6,590 nucleotides of DNA. Origin: Chloroflexota bacterium (GTDB taxonomy: Bacteria > Chloroflexota > Anaerolineae > B4-G1). Under the pieces are notes generated by a model, which made no database searches, had not been told where the DNA came from, and saw nothing but the letters and a program-made list of their open reading frames with translations. How positions within the stretch are numbered: the first letter of the stretch is position 1; the number at the start of each line of letters is the position of its first letter. Below are positions 1 to 5,795 of the stretch, piece after piece. The position numbers and the translations under genes are program-made. The DNA is taken from contig QMOC01000154.1 in NCBI GenBank assembly GCA_003648085.1, positions 1-6,590 of the forward strand. The letters are read 5' to 3'.

Positions 1-338
1 ATAGGGCGGAACGTCACCAGCGCCACGGGCTCCGCGTCGTGCAGTATGCCGCTCAGCCCCCGGCGGCGCAGTTGTGGGTTCAGGGGCACGATGACCGCGC
101 CCAGTTCGGCCACGGCGAAGAAGAGGTGGACGAACTCAGGCCCCGGTGGCAGGAGGGCGGCGACCTTGTCCCCTCTGCGCACTCCCAATCCGTGGAGGCC
201 CTGCGCCAGTGCGCGGATGCGCTCCAGCAGTTGGCCGTAGGTGCTCCGCACCTCGCCGCACACCAGCGCCTCCTGGTCAGGGCGTGAGTCGGCCACCTGG
301 CGGATGGCCTCCGCCATCGTCATCTGCGTGCTGAGCAT
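1..338 (-). CDS. AMP-binding acyl-CoA synthetase/ligase, N-terminal 112 residues (cut by window edge)
   Basis: The frame is open from an ATG at 338 down to base 1. The visible protein begins MLSTQMTMAEAIRQVADSRP and contains DQEALVCGE, STYGQLLERIRALAQGL, LGVRRGDKVAALLPPGPEF and FAVAELGAVIVPLNPQL. This is the standard N-terminal layout of the ANL adenylate-forming superfamily (acyl-CoA synthetases and ligases): an 'A' segment, a 'TYGQL' strand-helix, then 'G(V)xxGDxVA.(L)P(P)' and the 'GAV.VPLNP' segment. Such enzymes activate a carboxylate with ATP to an acyl-adenylate and usually transfer it to CoA. The P-loop-like TSGTTGxPKG motif and the catalytic core lie beyond the window, so substrate and intactness cannot be judged. 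The start is 9 nt after the GNAT stop, with GAGG 7 nt before the ATG, which favours this ATG over the in-frame ATGs at codons 6 and 8. Family confident; exact function open. Confidence 0.88.
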   Translation of the reverse strand, partial: MLSTQMTMAEAIRQVADSRPDQEALVCGEVRSTYGQLLERIRALAQGLHGLGVRRGDKVAALLPPGPEFVHLFFAVAELGAVIVPLNPQLRRRGLSGILHDAEPVALVTFRP

Positions 339-345
339 AGCAGCG

Positions 346-349
346 CCTC
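346..349 (-). promoter_or_regulatory. Shine-Dalgarno GAGG overlapping the upstream stop codon
   Basis: On the minus strand the GNAT gene ends TGAGGCGCTGCTATG. The GAGG shares bases with the TGA stop and sits 7 nt before the ATG of the ligase. A ribosome terminating on the GNAT gene is therefore placed on the next ribosome binding site, as expected for translational coupling. The spacing is read directly; coupling is inference. Confidence 0.6.
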
Positions 350-1484
350 ACAGTTCCATTCGGTACAGCCGATAGTGCTTGTACCGCTCCGCTCCCAGAC
401 GGTGGGCGATCAGGTTGATCATCGGGTTGAGTTCGGAAGTGACGGAGCCGTCCAGCCATTCGTAGCCCTTCTCGTAGACGGCCTTGACGGCCTCCAGATA
501 GAGCAAGGCATCAATGCCCCGGCGGCGATATTCCTCTAGGACACCCATCAGTTTGAAGGTGACGACGTCAATCCGGCGGATGTAGCGTTTCATTCTGAGC
601 CAGCCCAGGGGAAAGAGCCGGCCGTTGAGGTGGATCAACACGCGGTTGATGTCGGGCAGAGCGACGCAGAAACCGACCGGCTTGCCTTCCACCTCGGCGA
701 AGAGCGCCAGGTCGGGGTCCAGGAAGGGACGGATCTGGTCGGCAATACGGCGGAATTCGGCCTCTGTCATCGGATTGCGGTTGGGGAGATTGTGCAGGGT
801 GGTGTTGAAGAGACGGTGTGCAGTGGCAATCTCCTCGTCCCAGTTCTCCAGGCGCACCTTGCGGATGGTGACGTTGGCCACCTGCCGCGCCACGTCGGCC
901 ACGCGGCTGAGTTCCGGCGGGATATTCTTCAGTTCCTCGCCGATCTGCGAGCGGAAGGCCCGCCAGGCGAAGAGATCGTGATCCTTTTCCATACCGTACC
1001 GTTCCAGAAAGTCTTTGTAGTACGGCGGGGTGTGGGCCTCCAGCATGACGGGTGGACAGTCGGCCCCCTCGAGCAGGACGCCCGGCTGGTCGTTGTCGGT
1101 GAAACTGGTCGGGCCGCGCATCAGAGGTATATCACGCGCCCGCAGCCATTCACAGGCGGTGTCCAGCAGCCATTTGGCCACGGCGTAATCCTCGATGACC
1201 TCGAAGAAGCCAAAGCCGCCCTCGCGTCGGCCCACGTGCTCGATGAACTGACGGTCCACAAAGGCGGCGATGGTGCCCACCACCTTCCGGCCCCGGCGGG
1301 CCAGAAAGAGGGCCACGTCAGCGTGCTCGTAGAAGGGGCCTGTGGCGGGGTCGAGATACTCGAGGCGCTCGGAGATCAGAGGGGGCACCCAGTTCGGGTC
1401 GCCCTTGTAGACCCGCCAGGGGAACTTGACGAAGGCGAGCAAGTCGCGTCGGGTGGTGACTGGTTGAATTTGAATGGATGACAT
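348..1484 (-). CDS. GNAT-like N-acetyltransferase family protein, 378 aa
   Basis: The protein is cytosolic: no signal peptide or membrane segment is visible. The C-terminal half has GNAT features: the strand pair LALFAEVEGKPVGFCVALPD (259-278), then GVLEEYRRRGIDALLYLEA (314-332), which resembles the acetyl-CoA-binding motif A (R/Q-x-x-G-x-G/A), and the tail ELNPMINLIAHRLGAERYKH (351-370). The N-terminal half has a similar strand pair, VALFLARRGRKVVGTIAAFVD (57-77), followed by FGFFEVIEDYAVAKWLLDTA (91-110), so the protein may hold two GNAT-like folds. It resembles long hypothetical proteins of the E. coli YghO type, recalled rather than searched. Substrate unknown; an N-acyltransferase acting on an amine is possible. 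I start at the ATG at 1484 because GGAGAGGAG lies just upstream. A TTG at 1592 would add 36 residues of low-complexity sequence and overlap the stop of the regulator. The adjacent ligase suggests a shared acyl-CoA-linked role, which is inference. Confidence 0.82.
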   Translation of the reverse strand: MSSIQIQPVTTRRDLLAFVKFPWRVYKGDPNWVPPLISERLEYLDPATGPFYEHADVALFLARRGRKVVGTIAAFVDRQFIEHVGRREGGFGFFEVIEDYAVAKWLLDTACEWLRARDIPLMRGPTSFTDNDQPGVLLEGADCPPVMLEAHTPPYYKDFLERYGMEKDHDLFAWRAFRSQIGEELKNIPPELSRVADVARQVANVTIRKVRLENWDEEIATAHRLFNTTLHNLPNRNPMTEAEFRRIADQIRPFLDPDLALFAEVEGKPVGFCVALPDINRVLIHLNGRLFPLGWLRMKRYIRRIDVVTFKLMGVLEEYRRRGIDALLYLEAVKAVYEKGYEWLDGSVTSELNPMINLIAHRLGAERYKHYRLYRMEL

Positions 1485-1493
1485 CGCTCTTGA

Positions 1494-1502
1494 CTCCTCT
1501 CC
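1494..1502 (-). promoter_or_regulatory. Shine-Dalgarno GGAGAGGAG deciding the GNAT start
   Basis: Minus-strand GGAGAGGAG ends 9 nt before the ATG at 1484. It is strongly purine-rich and complementary to the anti-SD, whereas the alternative TTG at 1592 has no comparable site. The 104 bp between the regulator stop and this ATG shows no clear promoter or hairpin terminator, so readthrough from the regulator gene is plausible. Confidence 0.6.
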
Positions 1503-1588
1503 GCTGTGCTGAGAGCCTGAAATATCCGCCACCACCGCGTCGAGTGCGCGGGTCTTGATCGGCACCTCGGCCACCGGCCCCAGGGTGG

Positions 1589-4500
1589 TCAATGGGGGGA
1601 GATGCCCGCGAGTACCTCGGCGGCAACCGCGTCCAGGGGCGGGACACTATCCGGCGGGGTCAGGCCCATCTCATCCAGCAAACGCTCAGCCTTCTCCTGG
1701 GTCGCCTGTTCACTGGCGGGGTGGCGGCGCGCCAGCCCAAGCAACTCCGCTGCCTGGCCCCTCTGGCCCCGCCTGGCAAGGAGGACGGCCAGGTTGACCA
1801 GGATTTTCAGCAGCATCGCCAATGTCTGGGTATCCGTGGCGATCTTCAATGCCTCGGCAAAGTGGGCTGTGGCTTTCTCGTAGTCCCCCAGAGCACAGGC
1901 GGTCTCTCCCAGGTTGTTCAAACAGGCCATCGTAGCCCACTGATCCCCGACCTCGCGCCCAATCGTCAGCCCCGCCTGGTAGTACTCCTGCGCCTCGGAA
2001 TACGCACCGAGAGCATGTGTCACTTCCCCCAGGTTGCTCAGCGCGATAGCCTGTCCTTTCTGATCGCCGATCTTGCGGCAGGTCTCCAGGCTTTCCTGAT
2101 AAAACGAGCGGGCCTCTGCGTACTTCCCGAGGACGTGCAGCACGGTGCCCAGGTTGTTGAGGTGTACCGCGACGTTGAACTGGTCGCCCAGTTCCCGGCT
2201 CAACGCCAGGCACTCCTCAAACAGGACTTGCGCTTTGGTGTAGTCCCCCCGATGGCAGGCGACGTCGCCCAGCGCGTTGAGAGAGGGCATTATGAGTCGC
2301 TGGTCGCCACTTTCGCGGCCGATAGCCAGGCTCTCTTCGAGCAATGCTTGCGCCTGATCCACGTCCCCGGTTCGATATCGAATCAGGCCCAGCAGGAGGA
2401 GCGAACGCGCCATGCCCCAGCAATCCTCGATCTGCCAGGACAGGGTCAGGCCCTTGCGAGCCAATTGCTCTGCTTCTTCGTATTTCCCTTGATGGCGGCT
2501 CACCTCTGCCAGGTTGATCAGGCAGAAGACTTGCTCGGTTTGCATCCTCAGGCGCTCGAAAATCCCCAGGCTTCGTTCCAGGCAGGTTCTGGCCAGCCGA
2601 TGGAGGCCCAGGTGGCGATAGAGCGCCCCCTGATAGGAGAGGGCTTTGCCGAAGATGCGCGCCTGTTGCGAGTCTCCGCGCCAGCGCTCTACCGCCTGGG
2701 CGAAGAGTTCGATCCCCTCCCGAAACCGGCTTCGGACGTCGTAGAAATGATACAGGCTTTCCAGACTCTGCTCAACCAGGTGAGCATAACCGCGCGCCAC
2801 GGCCAGCCGCCAGGCATGGCGCGCGTTTTCGATCTCCAGACCGATCTCCAGGAGGGCCTGTTTCTGTTTCGCGCCCTTCAGATGCTCCCTCTGTTGCTCC
2901 AGAAAGGCGGCGAAATAACGGGCGTGGTGCCTCTGTGTTTCATTGTGTTCCTGCGGATCGGCCTGCAGTTTCTCGGCCGCATATTGCCTGAGCAGTTCGT
3001 GCATATCGTACCGCTCGGATGAGACGCGACGGACCAGGGACTTGTCCACCAAAGCCGAGAGGACCGCCAGCGAAGCACCGGCCACCTGTTCCGCCGCCTT
3101 CGCCCGGAACCCGCCTCGAAAGACGGACAACTTGCGGAACACCGCTCTCTCCTGCCCCGAGAGCAGGTTCCAGGAATGTTCAAAGGTCGCCCGCACACTT
3201 CGCTGACGTTCGGGCACATTGCGCAGGCGAGCCCTCAGAATGTCGAGGTTGCGTTCGATCTCCTGAGCGATTCCCCCACAAGAGCGCACCGCCACCCAGG
3301 CCGCAGCCAACTCAACGCCCAGCGGCATCCCCTCGACCAACTGGCAGATGCGCACCACGTGGGGTATTTCCGTCTCCGCGAGTGAGAAGCGCCGATACGC
3401 TTGGCGGGCGCGCTGCCGGAACAAATCTATCGCGCTGGAGGTCCCTAACTCGCCCACGGCCTCCCCTTCTGGGTACGTCAGCCCCTCGACCGCGTATACC
3501 CACTCCTCTCGCAGGTTCAGCCGCTCCCGCGACGTTGCCAGGAGCACCACCCCTGGTGCATACCGAAGGATCCCGACCAGCAACTCGGCTCCCTCCAGAA
3601 TGTGCTCCAGGCTGTCTAATACCAGCAGCATCTCTTTCTCACGCAGGTAATCCAGGAATTGCTCTTTGGGGTCCCGATGGCTGTCGAAGGAGAATGCTAT
3701 GGCCTCCGCTATCGTGGGAACGATGAGTTCGGGTGAACTGACGGAGGTAAGGGGCACAAAGTATACACCGTGAGCGAAGGCCCCAATGTGGGCCGCCGCC
3801 GCCTGAAGCGCCAGGCGGGTTTTGCCGATGCCGCCCGGGCCGACGAGGGTCAAGAGCCGACAATCGGGGTTTGCCAATAACTCGGCCAATTCCGCCAGTT
3901 CCTCCTGCCGGCCAACGAAAGAGGTTGGGGAAAGAGGCAAGTTCGCAATCGCCGACTCGCCGACCTGCCGACCCGCCGACTCACTGATTCGTTCGTACAG
4001 CGCCACGGTCTCGGCCGTCGGCTCAATGCCCAATTCCTCGGCCAATGCCCGACGACAGGCTTCGTACTGGGCCAGGGCCGCACTACGTTGCCCATCCAGC
4101 GCCAGCAGGCGCATCAATTGCCGGTGGGCTTCCTCGCGCCAGGGCTCCAGTTCTACCTGTCGCCAGGCATAGTACCGTCCCCGCTCGTAATCACCGCGCC
4201 GCTCGTAATAATCGGCCAGGTGGGAGAGCACCCTCACCGCTTGACGGCGCAGCCACTCTCGTTCGAGCAAGGCCCATTCCTCAAAGACGTCGCTGTCGGC
4301 GAGGAAAAACTGCTCCAGAAAGTCGCCCCGGTACAACTGGGCCATTTTCTCCATCCGCCTCAGGCAGGGCAGGCACGTCTCCAGACGGCGGTGCCGGTGC
4401 CGTCGGCAGGCCTCGGCCAGGGCTGTGAAGGCCGCCACGTCCAGCCAGTGGTCGCTTTCGAGGTTGAACTGAACTGTCTGGCGGCTGACTCGCAGGAAGG

Positions 4501-4753
4501 GCACGGCGTCATCCCGGTCACCGAGCGCCTGGCGCAGATGGGAGAGTGCCTGGCGCAAGTTCTGGCGGGCCTTGCGTTGGGGTTGATCGGGCCACAGCAA
4601 CCCGGCCAGCGCGTCCCGGCGGTGGGGGCGGTCCGCCTCGACGGCCAAATAAGCCAGCAGAGCACGCGCCTTGTCGGTGGCGAAACCGGTGACCGGTTCA
4701 CCGTTCAGAGCGACCTGCAGGGGCCCCAGCAAAGAAATCATCAGACGGGTCAT
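1589..4753 (-). CDS. SARP/AfsR-like transcriptional regulator: winged helix, BTAD, NB-ARC-type NTPase and TPR array, 1054 aa
   Basis: Probable cytosolic, nucleotide-switched DNA-binding activator. Domains in order: OmpR/PhoB-like winged helix (about 5-98; LLGPLQVALNGEPV, KARALLAYLAVEADRPHRRD, LAGLLWPDQ, ARQNLRQALSHLRQAL); BTAD (about 105-255; LYRGDFLEQF, FEEWALLEREWLRR, ALAQYEACRRALAEELGIEP); STAND/NB-ARC ATPase (about 275-500) with Walker A GPGGIGKT (305-312), Walker B LLVLD (376-380), ATSRERL (406-412) and GMPLGVELAAAW (475-486); a second winged helix (about 522-580; SWNLLSGQERAVFRKLSVF) ending in an MHD-like DMHELLRQYA (583-592); helical TPRs (about 640-1010). This matches AfsR-type SARPs, in which ATP and ligand binding through the TPRs are thought to release DNA binding. 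All nucleotide-binding motifs look intact. BTAD residues 116-130 carry an unusual Cys/His cluster. The start is the first ATG; its Shine-Dalgarno is weak, and Met5 is an alternative. Ligand and targets are not shown by the sequence, but the divergent promoter carries SARP-like repeats. Confidence 0.93.
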   Translation of the reverse strand: MTRLMISLLGPLQVALNGEPVTGFATDKARALLAYLAVEADRPHRRDALAGLLWPDQPQRKARQNLRQALSHLRQALGDRDDAVPFLRVSRQTVQFNLESDHWLDVAAFTALAEACRRHRHRRLETCLPCLRRMEKMAQLYRGDFLEQFFLADSDVFEEWALLEREWLRRQAVRVLSHLADYYERRGDYERGRYYAWRQVELEPWREEAHRQLMRLLALDGQRSAALAQYEACRRALAEELGIEPTAETVALYERISESAGRQVGESAIANLPLSPTSFVGRQEELAELAELLANPDCRLLTLVGPGGIGKTRLALQAAAAHIGAFAHGVYFVPLTSVSSPELIVPTIAEAIAFSFDSHRDPKEQFLDYLREKEMLLVLDSLEHILEGAELLVGILRYAPGVVLLATSRERLNLREEWVYAVEGLTYPEGEAVGELGTSSAIDLFRQRARQAYRRFSLAETEIPHVVRICQLVEGMPLGVELAAAWVAVRSCGGIAQEIERNLDILRARLRNVPERQRSVRATFEHSWNLLSGQERAVFRKLSVFRGGFRAKAAEQVAGASLAVLSALVDKSLVRRVSSERYDMHELLRQYAAEKLQADPQEHNETQRHHARYFAAFLEQQREHLKGAKQKQALLEIGLEIENARHAWRLAVARGYAHLVEQSLESLYHFYDVRSRFREGIELFAQAVERWRGDSQQARIFGKALSYQGALYRHLGLHRLARTCLERSLGIFERLRMQTEQVFCLINLAEVSRHQGKYEEAEQLARKGLTLSWQIEDCWGMARSLLLLGLIRYRTGDVDQAQALLEESLAIGRESGDQRLIMPSLNALGDVACHRGDYTKAQVLFEECLALSRELGDQFNVAVHLNNLGTVLHVLGKYAEARSFYQESLETCRKIGDQKGQAIALSNLGEVTHALGAYSEAQEYYQAGLTIGREVGDQWATMACLNNLGETACALGDYEKATAHFAEALKIATDTQTLAMLLKILVNLAVLLARRGQRGQAAELLGLARRHPASEQATQEKAERLLDEMGLTPPDSVPPLDAVAAEVLAGISPH
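1817..2653 (-). repeat. Seven 40-residue TPR units in the C-terminus of the regulator
   Basis: Residues 701-979 form tandem helical-hairpin repeats with a period of exactly 40 residues (120 bp). The clearest markers are LNALGD, LNNLGT, LSNLGE and LNNLGE at residues 825, 865, 905 and 945, and GDQ at 816, 856, 896 and 936. Each unit follows the TPR pattern (xNLGxxxxxxGxYxxAxxxxxxxLxxxRxxGDQ). The two N-terminal units (701-779) are more diverged. This type of array (TPR_12-like) binds peptides, proteins or small ligands and probably forms the sensing arm of the regulator. Confidence 0.85.
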
Positions 4754-4791
4754 TGCAACGATCCGCAGTCAGCAGGGGATAAGCGCAGAAA

Positions 4792-4820
4792 ATTATACCA
4801 TTGTTAGATGTTATAAGCAA
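4792..4820 (-). promoter_or_regulatory. Predicted sigma70-type promoter of the regulator gene
   Basis: On the minus strand a perfect TATAAT (4797-4792) is preceded by TGG, forming an extended -10 (TGn). TTGCTT (4820-4815) lies 17 bp upstream as a half-matching -35. Transcription would begin near 4785, giving a leader of about 30 nt before the ATG at 4753. The extended -10 compensates for the weak -35. Read by eye only. Confidence 0.6.
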
Positions 4821-4837
4821 AGGGGAGTGCTGCCCTT

Positions 4838-4869
4838 TTGACGTTTTTTTGACGGTGGGAGGCTAGAAT
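4838..4869 (+). promoter_or_regulatory. Candidate SARP-dependent promoter: two TTGACG heptamers 11 bp apart, 8 bp before a -10
   Basis: TTGACGT (4838-4844) and TTGACGG (4849-4855) are direct repeats offset by 11 bp, one helical turn. The second ends exactly 8 bp before TAGAAT (4864-4869), a good -10. As an ordinary promoter it is poor: the first TTGACG is 20 bp from the -10 and the second only 9 bp. SARP activators in Streptomyces bind such heptamer repeats overlapping the -35 region, with the 3' repeat 8 bp from the -10. Transcription would start near 4876 and read into the plus-strand genes. The pattern is seen; binding by the divergent regulator is inferred. Confidence 0.5.
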
Positions 4870-4928
4870 CAAATCAGTCTTCCTTACGGTGTTTCGCTTG
4901 ACAGCCCCACGGGACAACAGGCCGGACT

Positions 4929-5189
4929 ATGAAAAAAACACAGCGACGCTACCTATCGTACCTGCTGCGCCTGTGGCAGACCAGCGACGGAAAAAAGCAG
5001 ATTTGGCGGGCCTCTCTGGAGAGCCCCGGCACCGGAGAGCGGCGGGGATTCGCCAGTCTGAAAGACCTGTTTGGGTTTCTGCAGGCCCAGACCGGATCCC
5101 AAGATGGAGAAAACTGCGATCGCGACATAGCGGGCGGGAGAGGAGGTAATGCGGCGACGATTTCTGAAAACGTAAAACGTGAAAAGTGA
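4929..5189 (+). CDS. Small basic hypothetical protein, 86 aa
   Basis: I do not recognise a named family. The first 54 or so residues look like a genuine compact domain: RRYLSYLLRLWQTSDGKKQI (6-25), WRASLESPGTGERRGFASL (26-44), KDLFGFLQAQ (45-54). This is a helix rich in aromatic and basic residues, then a W-x-A-S-L strand and a turn, then a final helix. I recall similar short 'YLLRLWQ...WRASL' proteins from Chloroflexota, sometimes near regulators, but could not check this. The tail (55-86) is low in hydrophobics and reads like non-coding sequence; its last residues are encoded by a heptamer tandem repeat, so the frame may have been extended into intergenic DNA. No signal peptide or membrane span. 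The Shine-Dalgarno is weak (CAGG 7 nt before the ATG). It is the first gene after the candidate SARP-type promoter. Confidence 0.6.
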   Translation: MKKTQRRYLSYLLRLWQTSDGKKQIWRASLESPGTGERRGFASLKDLFGFLQAQTGSQDGENCDRDIAGGRGGNAATISENVKREK

Positions 5190-5192
5190 AAC
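5165..5192 (+). repeat. Heptamer tandem repeat, about four copies of a GTGAAAC-like unit
   Basis: TGAAAAC, GTAAAAC, GTGAAAA and GTGAAAC follow one another with a period of exactly 7 bp and up to two differences from the last copy. The block is AT-rich in a GC-rich setting and spans the end of the 86-residue frame. Short degenerate heptamer arrays of this composition are something I associate with intergenic DNA of Chloroflexota and cyanobacteria (recollection only). Confidence 0.55.
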
Positions 5193-5210
5193 ACAATACG
5201 CATCAAGATA

Positions 5211-5217
5211 AGGAGGT
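5211..5217 (+). promoter_or_regulatory. Consensus Shine-Dalgarno AGGAGGT deciding the lipoprotein start
   Basis: AGGAGGT ends 7 nt before the ATG at 5225, an ideal spacing. It rules out the upstream GTG at 5186 in the same frame, which would put 13 polar residues in front of the signal peptide. Confidence 0.85.
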
Positions 5218-5224
5218 AGTGAAA

Positions 5225-5785
5225 ATGAAACGCTTGATTCTAAGCCTGATAGTGGTGGGCCTGTTGCTGGCGACAATTGCCTGTGGTTCTAAGGAACCGG
5301 TGATCGAGACGCCGGCCGCGGAGATGAACCTCTCCGCCGCCGACATCGGCCCCGCCTGGTCCCTGTTGGAGGAGGGGGGCACGGAGGACGCGCCGGAACT
5401 GAACCTGCCCCACGTGCAGGATGCCAATATGCGCATGTTCGGAGCCGAAGGGGTAACAGGAATGGTTATGGGCTACGTGTTCACCACCAAAACCGTCGCC
5501 TCGGCCGAGCAGGAGATGGCGACCGGGGATGTCGTCTCGAACTTCACAGAGGGCTTCCAAAAGCAGATGCCCGGAATGGCGCTCGAGACTATGCAGCCTC
5601 CCGATGTCGGTGATGAAGCGGTCATGGTCGGGGGAAGCCATGACGAACTGGGCCTCAACGTTTACATGCTGACCTTTCGTAAGGCCAACGTCATCGTCAT
5701 GCTCGCGGCGGTCGGCCCGGAGGAGTTTGCCAGCGAGGGGGCCATGGCGGGCTACGCCCAAAAAGTAGAGGCCAGAATCCATTGA
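5225..5785 (+). CDS. Predicted lipoprotein of unknown function, 186 aa
   Basis: The N-terminus is a lipoprotein signal peptide: positive MKR, hydrophobic core LILSLIVVGLLLA, then TIAC with the candidate lipidated Cys at residue 20 and a polar GSKE after it. The lipobox is slightly atypical because Thr occupies the usual Leu position (-3). The mature part would sit on the outer face of the cytoplasmic membrane. It is acidic and Met-rich. Recognisable landmarks are LSAADIGPAWSLLEE (37-51), MGYVFTTKTVASAEQEM (82-98), PPDVGDEAVMVGG (125-137) and LTFRKANVIVMLAAVG (149-164). The 'VGDEA ... FRKxNVIVML' layout is common in small extracellular alpha/beta sensor or binding domains of Gram-positive-type and Chloroflexota lipoproteins, but I cannot name a family. 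It probably shares a transcript with the next gene, 10 bp downstream. No catalytic motif is visible. Confidence 0.85.
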   Translation: MKRLILSLIVVGLLLATIACGSKEPVIETPAAEMNLSAADIGPAWSLLEEGGTEDAPELNLPHVQDANMRMFGAEGVTGMVMGYVFTTKTVASAEQEMATGDVVSNFTEGFQKQMPGMALETMQPPDVGDEAVMVGGSHDELGLNVYMLTFRKANVIVMLAAVGPEEFASEGAMAGYAQKVEARIH

Positions 5786-5790
5786 GAGGT
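5786..5790 (+). promoter_or_regulatory. Shine-Dalgarno GAGGT for the secreted repeat protein
   Basis: GAGGT directly follows the lipoprotein stop codon and lies 5 nt before the ATG at 5796. A nearer ATG at 5791 reads ATG AAA TGA and terminates at once, so 5796 is the real start. The tight layout supports cotranslation with the lipoprotein gene. Confidence 0.65.
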
Positions 5791-5795
5791 ATGAA

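Noticed and set aside
630..1481. 283-codon open frame on the plus strand
   Set aside because: It is antisense to the GNAT-like gene, which has a strong Shine-Dalgarno and family motifs; the plus-strand product has no recognisable features.
1485..1592. TTG start at 1592 extending the GNAT-like protein by 36 residues, with a TTGA overlap with the regulator stop
   Set aside because: The added residues look non-coding, and the ATG at 1484 has a strong GGAGAGGAG. The overlap is suggestive of coupling but the internal start fits better.
1592..3022. 476-codon open frame on the plus strand opposite the regulator gene
   Set aside because: It lies wholly antisense to the TPR and NTPase region, whose domain motifs are unmistakable. 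It is a product of high GC and the repeat period, with no recognisable domain and mirrored TPR periodicity.
4806..4820. TATAAC on the minus strand as an alternative -10 for the regulator gene
   Set aside because: It lacks any -35-like sequence at a suitable distance; TATAAT with TGG at 4792-4800 is better.
4898..4903. Perfect TTGACA -35 box on the plus strand
   Set aside because: No acceptable -10 lies 16-18 bp downstream, and a start there would fall inside the coding region of the 86-residue protein.
5186..5224. GTG start at 5186 for the lipoprotein
   Set aside because: It would place 13 polar residues before the signal peptide and has no Shine-Dalgarno, whereas AGGAGGT precedes the ATG at 5225.
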